Positions 20,688-30,823 of a stretch of 64,000 bases of DNA are shown in pieces (positions within the stretch are counted from its first letter, which is position 1; the number at the start of each line of letters is the position of its first letter). Under the pieces are notes generated by a model, which saw only the letters and a program-made list of their open reading frames with translations, ran no database searches and had not been told where the DNA came from. The position numbers and the translations under genes are program-made. Source of the DNA: Takakia lepidozioides (Eukaryota; Streptophyta; Takakiopsida; Takakiales; Takakiaceae); NCBI GenBank assembly GCA_030704615.1, contig CM060732.1:38483053-38547052 (forward strand), given 5' to 3'.

Positions 20688-21445
20688 ACCCAAAACCTCG
20701 CGGACTCCATTCCTATCACCTTACCATCACACTCCCCACCTCAACTTACAAGACATTTGGATTCATAAGTATTTAATAGTGAAACCCAGATAATACGGGG
20801 TGTGGAGGATTTGGCAGGAGCCTGCCAGAGGTTGCCGGAATCAAGCGAAAGTACTGTCAGATCGCGAGCGTCCATTAAGTTCTTACATTATTCCTATTAT
20901 CTTCCGCCATAAAATCTAGAAAATTCCTTAAGTTGTGCTGGAAGTGTTTTGTTGTAAAGAAAATAAATATTTGGCGCTTCACTGCAGGATCAGCCTTCCC
21001 ACTACCATATGTAATAACATGAGAAACAGGGTTGTGGCCTGTGGCTGTGTCCTGCCAGGAGTCCAGGACAGGACTGCCCAAGCCTGCGACTGTGTGCCAT
21101 TTATCACCAACGTGCTTCCATCGATACCCTGTGGGCTCCACAGGTACGGAAGCCAAAAAGAGCCATTCTGGAAAAGATTGCAAAACACATTGTACTATGG
21201 ACTTTAGACTAATATTTAATCTCCAGATAAGATTTTTTTTCAAAGACATTATTAAGAGAATCGTTTTATCCTCAAGATAAGATTTTTTATGCTAGAGACA
21301 ATATTCTCTTAGGCTTGACGTTCAACCTCAGGCCAAATATGTATAATACCAAATATGATATGTAGAGCCCTTTCGTTCGGGACCTGATTGGAGAGAGTGG
21401 TCCAGAAATTACTGTGGTCCAGGAATTAGACATGTGTCTAAGGCC
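20688..21445. other. no gene seen; start of inserted segment
   Basis: Sequence present only between the two duplication copies. It has no frame with recognisable motifs. A block at about 21225 and 21275 repeats AGATAAGATTTTTT. It probably belongs to the segment that brought the HET gene. Confidence 0.35.
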
Positions 21446-21506
21446 TTCTAGAAGGTCCCGGGTGGGCAGGCTTCTAGAAGGGTTTCACGCCGAGAGGGTA
21501 TATAAG
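21446..21506 (+). promoter_or_regulatory. heat-shock-element-like promoter motifs with TATA box
   Basis: Two perfect TTCTAGAA palindromes at 21446-21453 and 21472-21479 are followed by GGGTTTC, which gives alternating TTC and GAA units as in heat-shock elements. A TATATAAG box lies at 21499-21506, about 20 bases after the second. The spacing suits a plant heat-responsive promoter or a heat-responsive LTR. The transcript it would drive is not evident: the HET gene starts 1.4 kb downstream. Confidence 0.45.
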
Positions 21507-22903
21507 AGTGGGCCCCCTCTTTACTACCTACTACTTACTAAATTAGTAAATTGTGGGCTCTGCAAAGGTAAGGCCCCCCACAAAAAACAGCAAACATGAA
21601 TCAATTAATTAATAGAAGCCACAATAAATAATAGATTATGGCAAAGAGTAAACAATTGTTAACAAATAAGACAACATTTGATAGTGTGCACACAAGTAAA
21701 GGAGTAAAATTATCTTAACATTTATGGCAGTTTAACGTTTATAGAAGTAACATTTATCCAACCTCAAAAAATAGAAAAGAATATTCCGTAACAAATTCCA
21801 TGTTTTTTCATGGATGACATCTCCAAATTTCTCCAAAAACAATAATTATTATGGATAAATTCGTCAGATGTTGATGATATGAATGGATGAGAGTCCGGAT
21901 GTGGATGATTCTGTCCTATTTTGAATGGATGAACAGAATCTATGCCTAATTTTGGCAAAACTCTGTAGCCACTCTTGCTATTTTCCGAATTCAAAAAAAA
22001 GGCGTACTAAGGCGTACTAATCCGCGTCTACCCCTGCCCGAGTTCTGATAATGCAACTAATATTTCAGTCGCGGACATATCGTCAGACGAGTCCCACAAT
22101 TGCCGACATATCGATGCCGACCAGCATTGTCAGACTCGTTACTTCCACAGTTCGCCTCTCCTCCGCTTTTCGAAGAGCCCAAGTTCGAGTTGCTCCAGGT
22201 GATGTTCCCATAGTCTCTTGCATTGCCCCCTTGCCCTTTTCTAATCTGGTTTTGATCATGTTGAGTCTGTGGAATTCCCTTAGTTGCTTTGCTTCCAGAT
22301 TGCATGCATTGTGTGCATTATTCCAGTCCTGCGTTTACCACTGAGCATGAGGTGCCAGTGAGCTTAATCCACTGTGTTTACCATACTGTCCCATGACTGA
22401 AGCTAACGTTGTACCTGTAGCTCCTTGGTTGCTTCACTTTTAAAATCCACCATGTTCTACAGCATTGTTTCTTGTATGAATCTGAATACCTAGCCCTTTT
22501 GTCAGCTGCTAAATTGGCTCCTACCTCTCCTTGACTCCTTCTTCTCCTGTGTTTGCCAGTATATATTGAACAAGCCTTTGCAATCGTTCCTTCGAACATC
22601 ACAGGGCGCTGTCTCGCCCATCCAAGGTATTGTATCCCTTCTGACCTCAGTTGGGCTTACTTCTGCCCTGATTTCACAAATCTGCACCATGTTGTTTCCT
22701 CCCTCCAGTGATTTGTGGCCGTGTGCGTAAGTTGTTCTGAACTAATCTCCGGCATCCGGTGTTTGTTGCTTGACGCAGTTCGTGTTTCAACCATTCGTGG
22801 ATTGAAAAGCGCTAATGTTATAATATTGCAAGACCATCTTTCCAGGGGAAAACTTAACTATTGCTTGTGGTAGTAAAGGTTTTGCGAGAGTGTGCTGCTT
22901 AAT
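21507..22903. other. no clear gene; upstream region of the HET gene
   Basis: AT-rich to about 22000, then more balanced. Frames on both strands between 22050 and 22700 carry no recognised motif. The last few hundred bases are the likely 5' region of the HET gene. Confidence 0.35.
21805..21925 (+). repeat. direct repeat flanking the HET gene, left copy
   Basis: Shared order with 25678-25800: CATGGATGA, CTCCAAA, CCAAA, ATAATGGAT, GATGA-ATGAATGGATG, GGATGATTCT. Identity by eye is roughly 75-80 percent over about 120 bases. The pair brackets the HET pseudogene on the same strand. Confidence 0.55.
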
Positions 22904-25457
22904 ATGGATCACTTCGCTCTGCCAGACGGCGTTCAACATATCCGTGTCCCAAATGCCACATCCCTTGAGTACAGTTCTGGAGAAGGCGGGTTCCTATGCT
23001 ATCCGAGTCGGCGGAACTGGTCCAAAGAAGACCTGCGAGGTGAAAATTCGTTTGGCGGTAGATCCGCAGCTGAAGTGCAAGACTTTTTCCAAACTTGGCT
23101 CTACTTTGGGTGCGTGATCGATGTCCTCGCAGTGAACGGGGTCAAAGCGATCCCCGCCGAATTCCTAGATGAAAGCAAAAGGTACATTACAACCAAGTAT
23201 CTGCCGTCCAAGATACGCAAATGGAGGCGAAAGGTCCAGAAAGCAAAGGATTGCAAACACAAGCGTTGTTTGGAAAGGTGTCTCATGGAGACGGAGACCA
23301 TCCTGAGCGAGCTATCAAAGTACGTCAACTACTATTGCGCCACGCCCGGCCGTCCTCGTCTGGAGACGGAGATCGCGAAACCTGAGCACGCGAAATGGCC
23401 GCTCACCGAGGAGATCTCCATGTCCATCATCGCGCTCGGGTATACCCTCAAGCAAGCCATGCTGTCGTTCCACGACATTAGACGCACCGCGAGCAGGTGG
23501 GGGTATTCCATCCTTTTGAAGAATCGGATGCTGGCGCAAGGTTGGTGTCCGATGGATGTTCGGAGAAGTCTCTCGGATATGGGCATCGATGGGCATTACT
23601 ATATCGCAGCGTTACCGAATCCGCAGGGGAAAGAGTTGCACGCGAGCAGGGGTTGCACGGAGGACATGTGTGTCGCGCAAAATATTGATGAGTCGACGTA
23701 CCAGACGGCACATGCGGAAAACTGCGATGGCTGCGAAGATGTCTACGTCGATGTGAGTCGTGTCGTTGCAATCATGGACGCCAAAGGTACGCCGTCATCT
23801 CCTGGAGCGAAGCGGAACAGAAACTACAAGTTGCGACCTTTGATAAGGACAAGTCGGATTCACCACAGTACATAGCAATCTCCCACGTGTAAGCTTCCTA
23901 CCTAAGCAACCGATCGGATTGGCTATACTTAATTTGTGAAACTGACAAACTTGTAAGAACAGGTGGGCCGATGGAATGGGCAATCCGACTCATAATTGTT
24001 TGCGGCGATGCCAAGTATCACAGATTCAAAAGATGGTGAACGCAGCTGCAGAATCTGGCAAGGCGAAGGGCAACCCAAGCCACTTTTGGATGGACACTCT
24101 CTGTATACCCGTCGCGAAAGATCTAGAGTCGCATCGACGGCTTGCCATCCAGGGACTAAAAGGTACTTATAGATATGCGTCTGCGGTGCTCGTGCTATCG
24201 TCTGACATTCGAAGAGTGCCATCAACAGCGAACGACCTTCAGAAGAGTGTCTGTCTGTATTTCTGCAATTGGAACCATCGGTTGTGGACGTTCCAGGAGG
24301 GAATCCTCGCAAACGAGTTGCTTTTGCAGTTTAAAGATCAAGCACTAAGTTTTCGTGAAGATATCGCCTGGTTCGCCGACGGCAAGCATAAGTCGATCGA
24401 GGACGGGCACTGCATCACGTTCCCAAGTGAATCGACGGTGAAGAATATGGGAGAGTTTGTCGTCCTCCATGACGCCCTGAAGGATGGACTTTTTAAGACC
24501 ATCGACCAAGCATTGCCGACGATAGTCACGGCGCTCCAGTACCGCACGACTTCAAAATTGGCTGATCAGACGCTGTGCATTTGCGGTTAATTGGGCCTAG
24601 ATCCGAAAGATGTTCTAAATGCCGCTGGGGAGGGAAAAGAGCTTGAAGAGCAGCGTATGGTGATCTTCCTGTCCATGCTGAAGGAATATCCCTCCGACAT
24701 CATCTTCAACACGCATGCCCGAGTACAAAAAGAAGGCTTCCGATGGGCGCCGGAATCTCTTTTGGGGATACCTAAGGACGGCTTCGTCAGGGTTGACGAA
24801 GGTCGGGCGACTCTAACCCAGCATGGATTATCCCTGAATTCGCCTGGACTCTTCATCCCAAAACCTGTCACCGACCAAACAGCCTTCTCCACCCAATTCC
24901 CCGCCCATATCCCTCAAGCCGGTAGAGAGCCCCTCATCTTACAAATCAATGTCATCATCCCAGACCGGGAAAAGCTGCAGCAACCTCTTTATTGGGCACA
25001 GGGAGAGGACTACGCGGTCATAATGAAGACGACGTTCGAGGACGAGCGACGCGAGGAGGCTGAGGCCGCCTTGAGCTTTCCCATCGGAAAGGTGGAGATT
25101 GAAGATTTTCTGGAGAAACTCAATCACTTGCAAGCATCTTTAGGACGACCCTCGTACGACGCCGTGATCGGGATTGTCCGGGAGGTGAAGCGGGATAGTG
25201 GAGATGGAGTTAACTACATACGCTTGTGCCATGAATGCCTCGCAAGCATTGTGTTGATGAATCCTTCCGCCTTGCTCGACGACTCTTGGAAGGATGTCGA
25301 AGACGATGAATCGGTTGTCACTCGCGCTCTGGCGAAGGCTTCGGTTGGAGATGAAGGTGACAAGGCAGGTACAGATGGAGACGTGGGCAATGACGCCACT
25401 CATACTTCAATTCGGTGCGAATTTTTGCACGAGAATACGCAGTGGTATCTTTTGTGA
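22904..25457 (+). pseudogene. HET (heterokaryon incompatibility-type) domain protein, broken
   Basis: Exon 1 is 22904-23888 and exon 2 is 23963-25457, with a 74-base GT-AG intron splitting the codon for V in ISHVWADG. The N-terminal part carries the Cys/His-rich pattern seen in front of HET domains (CTEDMCVAQNIDESTYQ, then HAENCDGCEDVYVD). The HET domain shows YIAISHVWADGMGNP, FWMDTLCIP and NHRLWTFQEG in the expected order. In fungi, HET proteins trigger cell death after non-self recognition. Their role in plants is not known. Two defects: a missing base near 23790 (VISWSEAE is in another frame) and an in-frame TAA at 24588 before LGLDPKDV. The intact product would have been about 826 residues. 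Base composition is visibly more GC-rich than the flanks. The gene lies inside a segment inserted between duplicate ABCC ends, so acquisition from elsewhere is plausible. Confidence 0.8.
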
Positions 25458-25801
25458 AACTCGTGGAACTTGGCTATTACACAATACTTTTTCTTAGCTA
25501 CAAGTATGGTATATTTGCAGCTTGAGACTTCTACAAGCCATACTTCGGAGGTATTATTTTTATATGTTTCATAGACATGACAACAATATTTATGGCGAGA
25601 GCATTTTTCTCATTTTTGGCGAATTTTTTTTTTTTTTACCTCTAAAAATATAATATAATATTTTTGTCGTAAATTCATGTTTCTCCATGGATGATACCTC
25701 CAAAGTTGTCCAAATACAATGAACATAATGGATGAATGTGTCAAATATGGATGACATGAATGGATGCTAGTACACAGAAGGATGATTCTATCCAAATTTT
25801 G
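25458..25801 (+). repeat. 3' flank of HET gene with right copy of the direct repeat
   Basis: About 220 bases of AT-rich 3' sequence with a T-run near 25626. Then, at 25678-25800, comes the second copy of the 120-base direct repeat also found at 21805-21925. It abuts the start of duplication copy B without a gap. Confidence 0.5.
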
Positions 25802-27307
25802 AAGTGCTTGTCCTGGATGCTGGTAAGTGCATAGACCTCCCAAGTGTTCTAATTGTCCATTCCTTTGGGAACCCTTCTGCCATGTATTATCATGTGTATT
25901 ATCAAATGTTATCATATTGTCAACTGTGGAGTCCCCATTTGACAAGTCTGGTCTGCAACTGTGGTAGTCCAGTGGGCTTTGTTAGCCAAACATTGCATTG
26001 TACCTATCATTCTACAATAGTCACACAATCATCGCAACCCTTACCTCATTGACATTGAATTCAATCAGCGCTTCCCATGGACAAGCAAGGTGGAAGAATA
26101 TGACAGCCCTATGATTCTACAGTAGTCACACAATGACCGCAACCCTTACCTCCTCTTGCTGTGACATTTTGGACTTAATCAGCGCTTCCCATGCACAAGC
26201 AAGGTGGAAAAGTATGACAACCCTACGACGCTTTTGGAGCAACCATCATCTATGTTTGCCTCTTTGGTTCATGAGTACTCATCAAGGTCAAGTAGCACGA
26301 CTAACTTCAGAGCAGTTGATAAACAACTTCCAGCACAAGTCGATTTGCTTGACGAATGAGTCTTCCTTTCAATGCTGCACAACCTCAATTTGAACTCAGG
26401 GGCGGTCTCTCACAGCTCCTTCACCTTTTAGTCTAGTGGGTTGCAGACCAATGCACGGCTTTTCCCCTATTTGGCGACCTTTTCTCATTGTTTCATCTTC
26501 CCTAGTGGCTATCCCTTTGTTGAGTCAAGTAACTGACCCTGGAGTAAGATGCTGAAAGTATCCAATTGGGGGAGTGCCTCGGTGGCGAGTACATTAATGG
26601 AGATAGTGACGTTTTCTGTGAAATCTTCAAGGAAATATTGTTGGGTGACCAGTCGAGGTTCATGTGTGATAGGTTGTGGTACTTCTGACGATTTACTGTA
26701 AAGCATTCGTAAACTGATCACCAATTAAATAATCTCTAACTGACTAACCACCAACTAACTGATTAGAGCTATCACAAGCAATGTCAAAAATCATATTTAT
26801 TGCTAGGTGTTTGATGCTATTGTTGCTCCAGGAGCTGAATTGTATAGTAGTCGTTTTGCTATTCCCATGCGAACAGTATCAGGTCCCCCAGAGACTATCA
26901 TATTCAGACTCCCGTATCAGCCACGGCCCAATAGAGCATACTGCTCAACTCATGCCATCGAGGGCCTTCTGGTTGAAGAGACACCATAATTTACACTTCC
27001 TTCGGGGGATGCGTCAAATATTAAAAAATATAATTGGTTTTACAGGAGGGACCGTTCTACTGAGCAAAAAGTGGGATAATATGTACTTTGATAACCAATA
27101 TATAGTACATCCGCAATTTCAAAAATTATGTGTTTTGCACAATTGATCCTCGGTGATTGGGTGTTCAGTTTACAGCTTGCCTATGATGGCTGGATTAGGG
27201 TGTTATCCCATCTTCCTGATGTATCCCTCATGGACCCCACATGCTTAAATTTTCCATGTTTTATTAAAATGATTTACAGGGCAGCTTACTTCCTCTTTTC
27301 TATTTTA
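25802..27307 (+). repeat. segmental duplication, copy B (ABCC 3' end)
   Basis: Near-identical to 19159-20670 and in the same orientation. It starts mid-exon at the words AAGTGCTTGTCCTGG and contains a copy of exon 13, whose acceptor is mutated (CACAAGC). It continues past the point where copy A is cut by TTTAGGG. It therefore keeps the original right flank of the locus but has no upstream gene. It cannot be expressed as a transporter end. Confidence 0.85.
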
Positions 27308-28428
27308 AGGAAAAAAATGATTGTTGCTTCATTAGCTATTCTGCTCATGTAAATTTTGTGACACTGCACCTTTTGAGGAGTGCTTAACCCCTAAACGGCC
27401 ACTAGGCCCATTTTGGGCCTTTGGGTTTGGCATTTTTTAATAACTTTTTAGTGCATGCATGGATTGAACTGAAATATATATATGTTGCTCCTGGGCACCT
27501 GGCGGACCTAAACTGGCCGCCCAATTGGACCCAATCTGAGTTAGGGTTTGGCAGTGACGTTTGACGCAGGAAGACTCCATCCCCAGCTACTCGAACCTTC
27601 CCAAACAGTCAAATCGCCCCCCCCCCCCCCCCCCCCCCCCCCACCCACCGGGTGGTATTTGTATCCAATTTCATCCATTGTTGTCTTTTTGGATGTTTCA
27701 TCCCACGGGATGAAAGCCTCGAACTGACAAGGGAATTGGCCTTCATCGCATCTTCCAGAAAAGCAAAATGTATTTTTTCCCTTGCAAAGGGGTAAAAAAG
27801 CCTCTCATTTTAAGATAATAGGGTCTTCAATGGGCACGTGCGATGTGGCCGGTGGGCCCCGCGCACGGACACCCGGCTCCCAGCACCCCGCCTGCCCCGC
27901 CTGCCGTTGCGCGCGGTAGCCCAGCCGCGGGCGCGGCTGCAGCAACCGCGCCGCGCCCCTGTCCGCCACGCGGCCCCCGCCCATGAGTCCGCTGCCCTCC
28001 AGTCTGCCAGTCCGCCAGTCTGCCCGCCAGTCCACTGGCTAGTCCCCTGCCATCCAGTCCGCTGACGGCGCAGGATCGCCACCGTCCATTCCCATAACCC
28101 ATCCGAGCCCTCCATTTTTTAGGGCTGCAATTCAAACCTTTATCCTTGCCGCCTGCCACTTGCCAGCAGCCGCGAACGTGCACACTGTTCTCCTGGCACG
28201 TTGTCGATCGTGTCCTGTACTGCGGCGCGTTTCTTGCATGTTCAGAAGCGTGTCCTTTGTACTGTATAGGGCATGGACGTGGAAGCAAAACCCGATGATA
28301 TACTGATCACGGAAAGCCCGCTTATACGGCCTCTTTGACAATGTTTGCAAACAGCAAAACCAGGACCCTTCAACATGAAGGATCTTCATTGGAAGAGTGA
28401 GACGCAATATGGGTTTATGGGTGTGTGA
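27308..28428. other. no gene; C26 run and GC-rich AGTCC block
   Basis: Holds an uninterrupted run of 26 C at 27617-27642, then a GC-rich block (27830-28090) full of CAGTCCGC, AGTCTGCC and AGTCCACTGG words. Frames of 75-150 residues in this block follow from the skewed composition and carry no motif. The AGTC words are the same family that dominates the window right of 51.8 kb. Confidence 0.5.
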
Positions 28429-29659
28429 GTGAATGTTGAAAAGGCCTGCATACCTTGGGATAGAGTTGGTGACTTTGTCCTGGGAGAGGAGAGTTTGGAG
28501 AACTACCCCACTCAGTTTTGGATGAATGTCCATTCTAAAGTGGAACCCGGCTCGCGAAAAGCACCCAGAGCCAACACATTTCTGTCCAGTATTATGTGTG
28601 CACCATCCTCAGTCTTTTTGACATTTCATTGCATATTTGTTGTCATTTTTTGTTTCACGAGTTCTCTGATTTTATGCTTCCTCAAGTCGTTGGATATCGA
28701 TTTTAGAATTTTCTGTCCATGTATCAATGCTGCTACGGTCCTGATGACAAGCGTACCAACAAGGCAATAGTGGAGGATCCAAAACAGAAGTGTGGAGGAC
28801 CTCTTGTGGGTGCTGGAAAAGCTGCCAGTAATCCCAAGTTTTTGGAGTCTCAGCCTGTTTTCGGACAACAACCATACAACACTGCTACTGTAAAGGTACA
28901 AACATTCTGACAGTGCTCCAGAGGCTACAATTTTGTGGGTTCATTCATTGCATTGCTTTCCTGGATGCTTCTCCTCGGTTGCTTGATTAATGCTAGGTTT
29001 TCTTTGCAGCTTTTCATGTTGGCTTTTTTTGTTTGATTCATACTTGGATTTTGTTTCTATTCACTATTCATGTTTGCTCATTGCTTTCCTGGTTGTTCTC
29101 TGGTATGTGACACAGGAACTTGTGACAAACAAAGGTGATATTGTCGACAAGCCGGTACAGACGAGGGGCAAGAGTGTCGACCCGACGAGTAGCCCCCCAA
29201 AAGAGGTCTCACCACCACTGGAGACTGCAAATGGAGTAAGTCCAGGCCATTGTCTTGTTTGTTTTTTTTTTTCCAACCTTGGGGCTCTCTTTAACTCGCA
29301 AATGTTGAGTGTCCTAGTCATGTGTATGTCATGGGTTTTCACATCGTGTTCTTTTTTGTGTGGAGTTTGGATCACAGTTCAGGGTGGGTGACGAGGTTCG
29401 GCTGTTGGATGTGAACTCCAAACACAAGAAATGTGGAGTAGGGCTGATTGTTGCTCTTCAAGGTGCTGTGGTGGATTACGGGTACCCTGCTGTGCCCCTT
29501 GATTATGCATGTGTGTACATCAAAGAGGCATGTGTCAGTAACACCCCTCTACCATATGTGAATGGTGTTAGGAAACAGACCGAGTTGGGGCAGGTGGTTG
29601 GCCAGACAACACTTTGGAGTCTAAAGTTACTGAAATTTATGGAGCTGCGGAAGGGATAG
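28429..29659 (+). pseudogene. C-terminal exons of a plant CACTA TNP-like protein (partial)
   Basis: Four exon-like blocks: about 28429-28580 (IPWDRVGDFVLGEESLENYP), about 28705-28895, 29116-29235 and 29378-29659. The last three join in phase 0 with GT-AG borders. The final exon (FRVGDEVRLLDVNSKH, then NTPLPYVNG and TTLWSLKLLK before the stop) resembles the C-terminal DUF8039-like region of plant En/Spm TNP-type proteins, by remembered pattern only. No N-terminal exons are visible to the left, where the GC-rich block lies. It could be the tail of another element or a captured host exon set. Confidence 0.4.
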
Positions 29660-30119
29660 TCAATATTGCATTGTTTAACAGAGTTCTTGATTCTAATAGC
29701 ACTAGAACATACTAGCTACAACAATTCAGCCCATGCGTGGGCTTGCTTGTTTTTGGCTGGGCCTTTTGAGGCATGGATTTTTTGATTGGCCCATTGGGAC
29801 ATTGGTCTCATTTGGATTTTTGTAATGTGATTTATAGGGCTTGTATTGCCCTGTAGTTGACTATTTTCATTCTCCTTGTGGTTGATAGTATGCAGGAGGG
29901 ATCCATTCTCTTTTCATGTTGGAATTTCACCATGTAATGAAGATTTTAAATCATGTAATTCACTTTCATTTTAAATAATAATATTAAAAACAATACCATT
30001 AAAAAACAAAATCCAAGGCTGCAATCTCCCTGTTCTTTTAAATATTAAATGAAAAATAAAAAATAAAATATGAACATTAAAAATATAAACTATTTCGGAA
30101 ACAATATTGATGACACGTA
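29660..30119. other. no gene; AT-rich sequence
   Basis: Very AT-rich around 29950-30090, with runs of AATATTAAA. An inversion or join breakpoint is expected somewhere here or just to the right (see findings), but it cannot be placed to the base. Confidence 0.35.
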
Positions 30120-30823
30120 GCATCACTCTTGCTCAAACCAGAACACGTGGCAGTATATGACACGACATTCTTTATCCATATTTTCACCACGTGTAAAAAT
30201 CCGTAGTCATATATGCTAGTCATATATTTTGTCTGTGTGTCACATGTCACATCTCAAGTGCAACTGGTGTCCCGCTAACAACTCTCCATGTAGACATCCC
30301 TATAAGTCATATGAGCGAGTCATGTAGTCACCACGTGTGAAATCTGCCATAGCACACGTGTCTCGCTAGCGCCTCTCCATGTAGGCATCACTGTGCAGAC
30401 ATGTAGTCATATGATCATGGCAAGAAGTCGTGACATGTCAAATTCGCAGTGGCGCACGTGTCCATCCGTCGCCTCTCCATGTAGGCATCACTTTGCAGAC
30501 ATATAGTCATATGATCCCCTGACGAATGCATGACGTGTCGCTTGCGCAGTGGAGCACGTGTCCCGCTGAAGCCTCTCCATGTAGGCAGCGCTCAACAGAC
30601 AATGTAGTCATATATTAGTCATATAGTTGTGACTGCAACCCTCTCTGCAGCAGGACTCCAGGTGCCACGCAAGCAGTCACGGATATGACTTGCAAAACGC
30701 AGTCCTAAAGACTAGTCGCTATGACAGGGCTTTTTTCACTACAGAGTGATGTAGTCATGAACGCATATAAGACTGAAAAAATAGTCATATGTGAAGTCAT
30801 AAAAACGCTAATCTGTTGTAGTG
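30120..30823 (-). mobile_element. CACTA element end (inverted left end)
   Basis: The last five plus-strand bases are TAGTG. The minus strand reads CACTACAACAGATTAGCG followed by TTTTTATGACT, a typical CACTA terminal repeat. Sub-terminal sequence is rich in AGTCATAT words. The three bases outside (ATT, read AAT on the minus strand) match the three bases outside the right end at 51815. The element interrupts the transposase gene that starts at 30824. Confidence 0.75.
30282..30620. repeat. tandem sub-terminal repeats, period about 91-100
   Basis: CTCTCCATGTAG begins at about 30282, 30373, 30473 and 30573. Each is followed by GGCATC-type words, a CAGACA word, AGTCATAT and a CACGTGTC word. Sub-terminal tandem repeats are the binding sites of the TNPA-type protein in known CACTA elements. 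That role is inferred here. Confidence 0.6.

Noticed and set aside
27805-28288. overlapping frames of 75-153 residues in a GC-rich block
   Set aside because: Long frames on both strands at once are expected from the skewed composition and AGTCC words.
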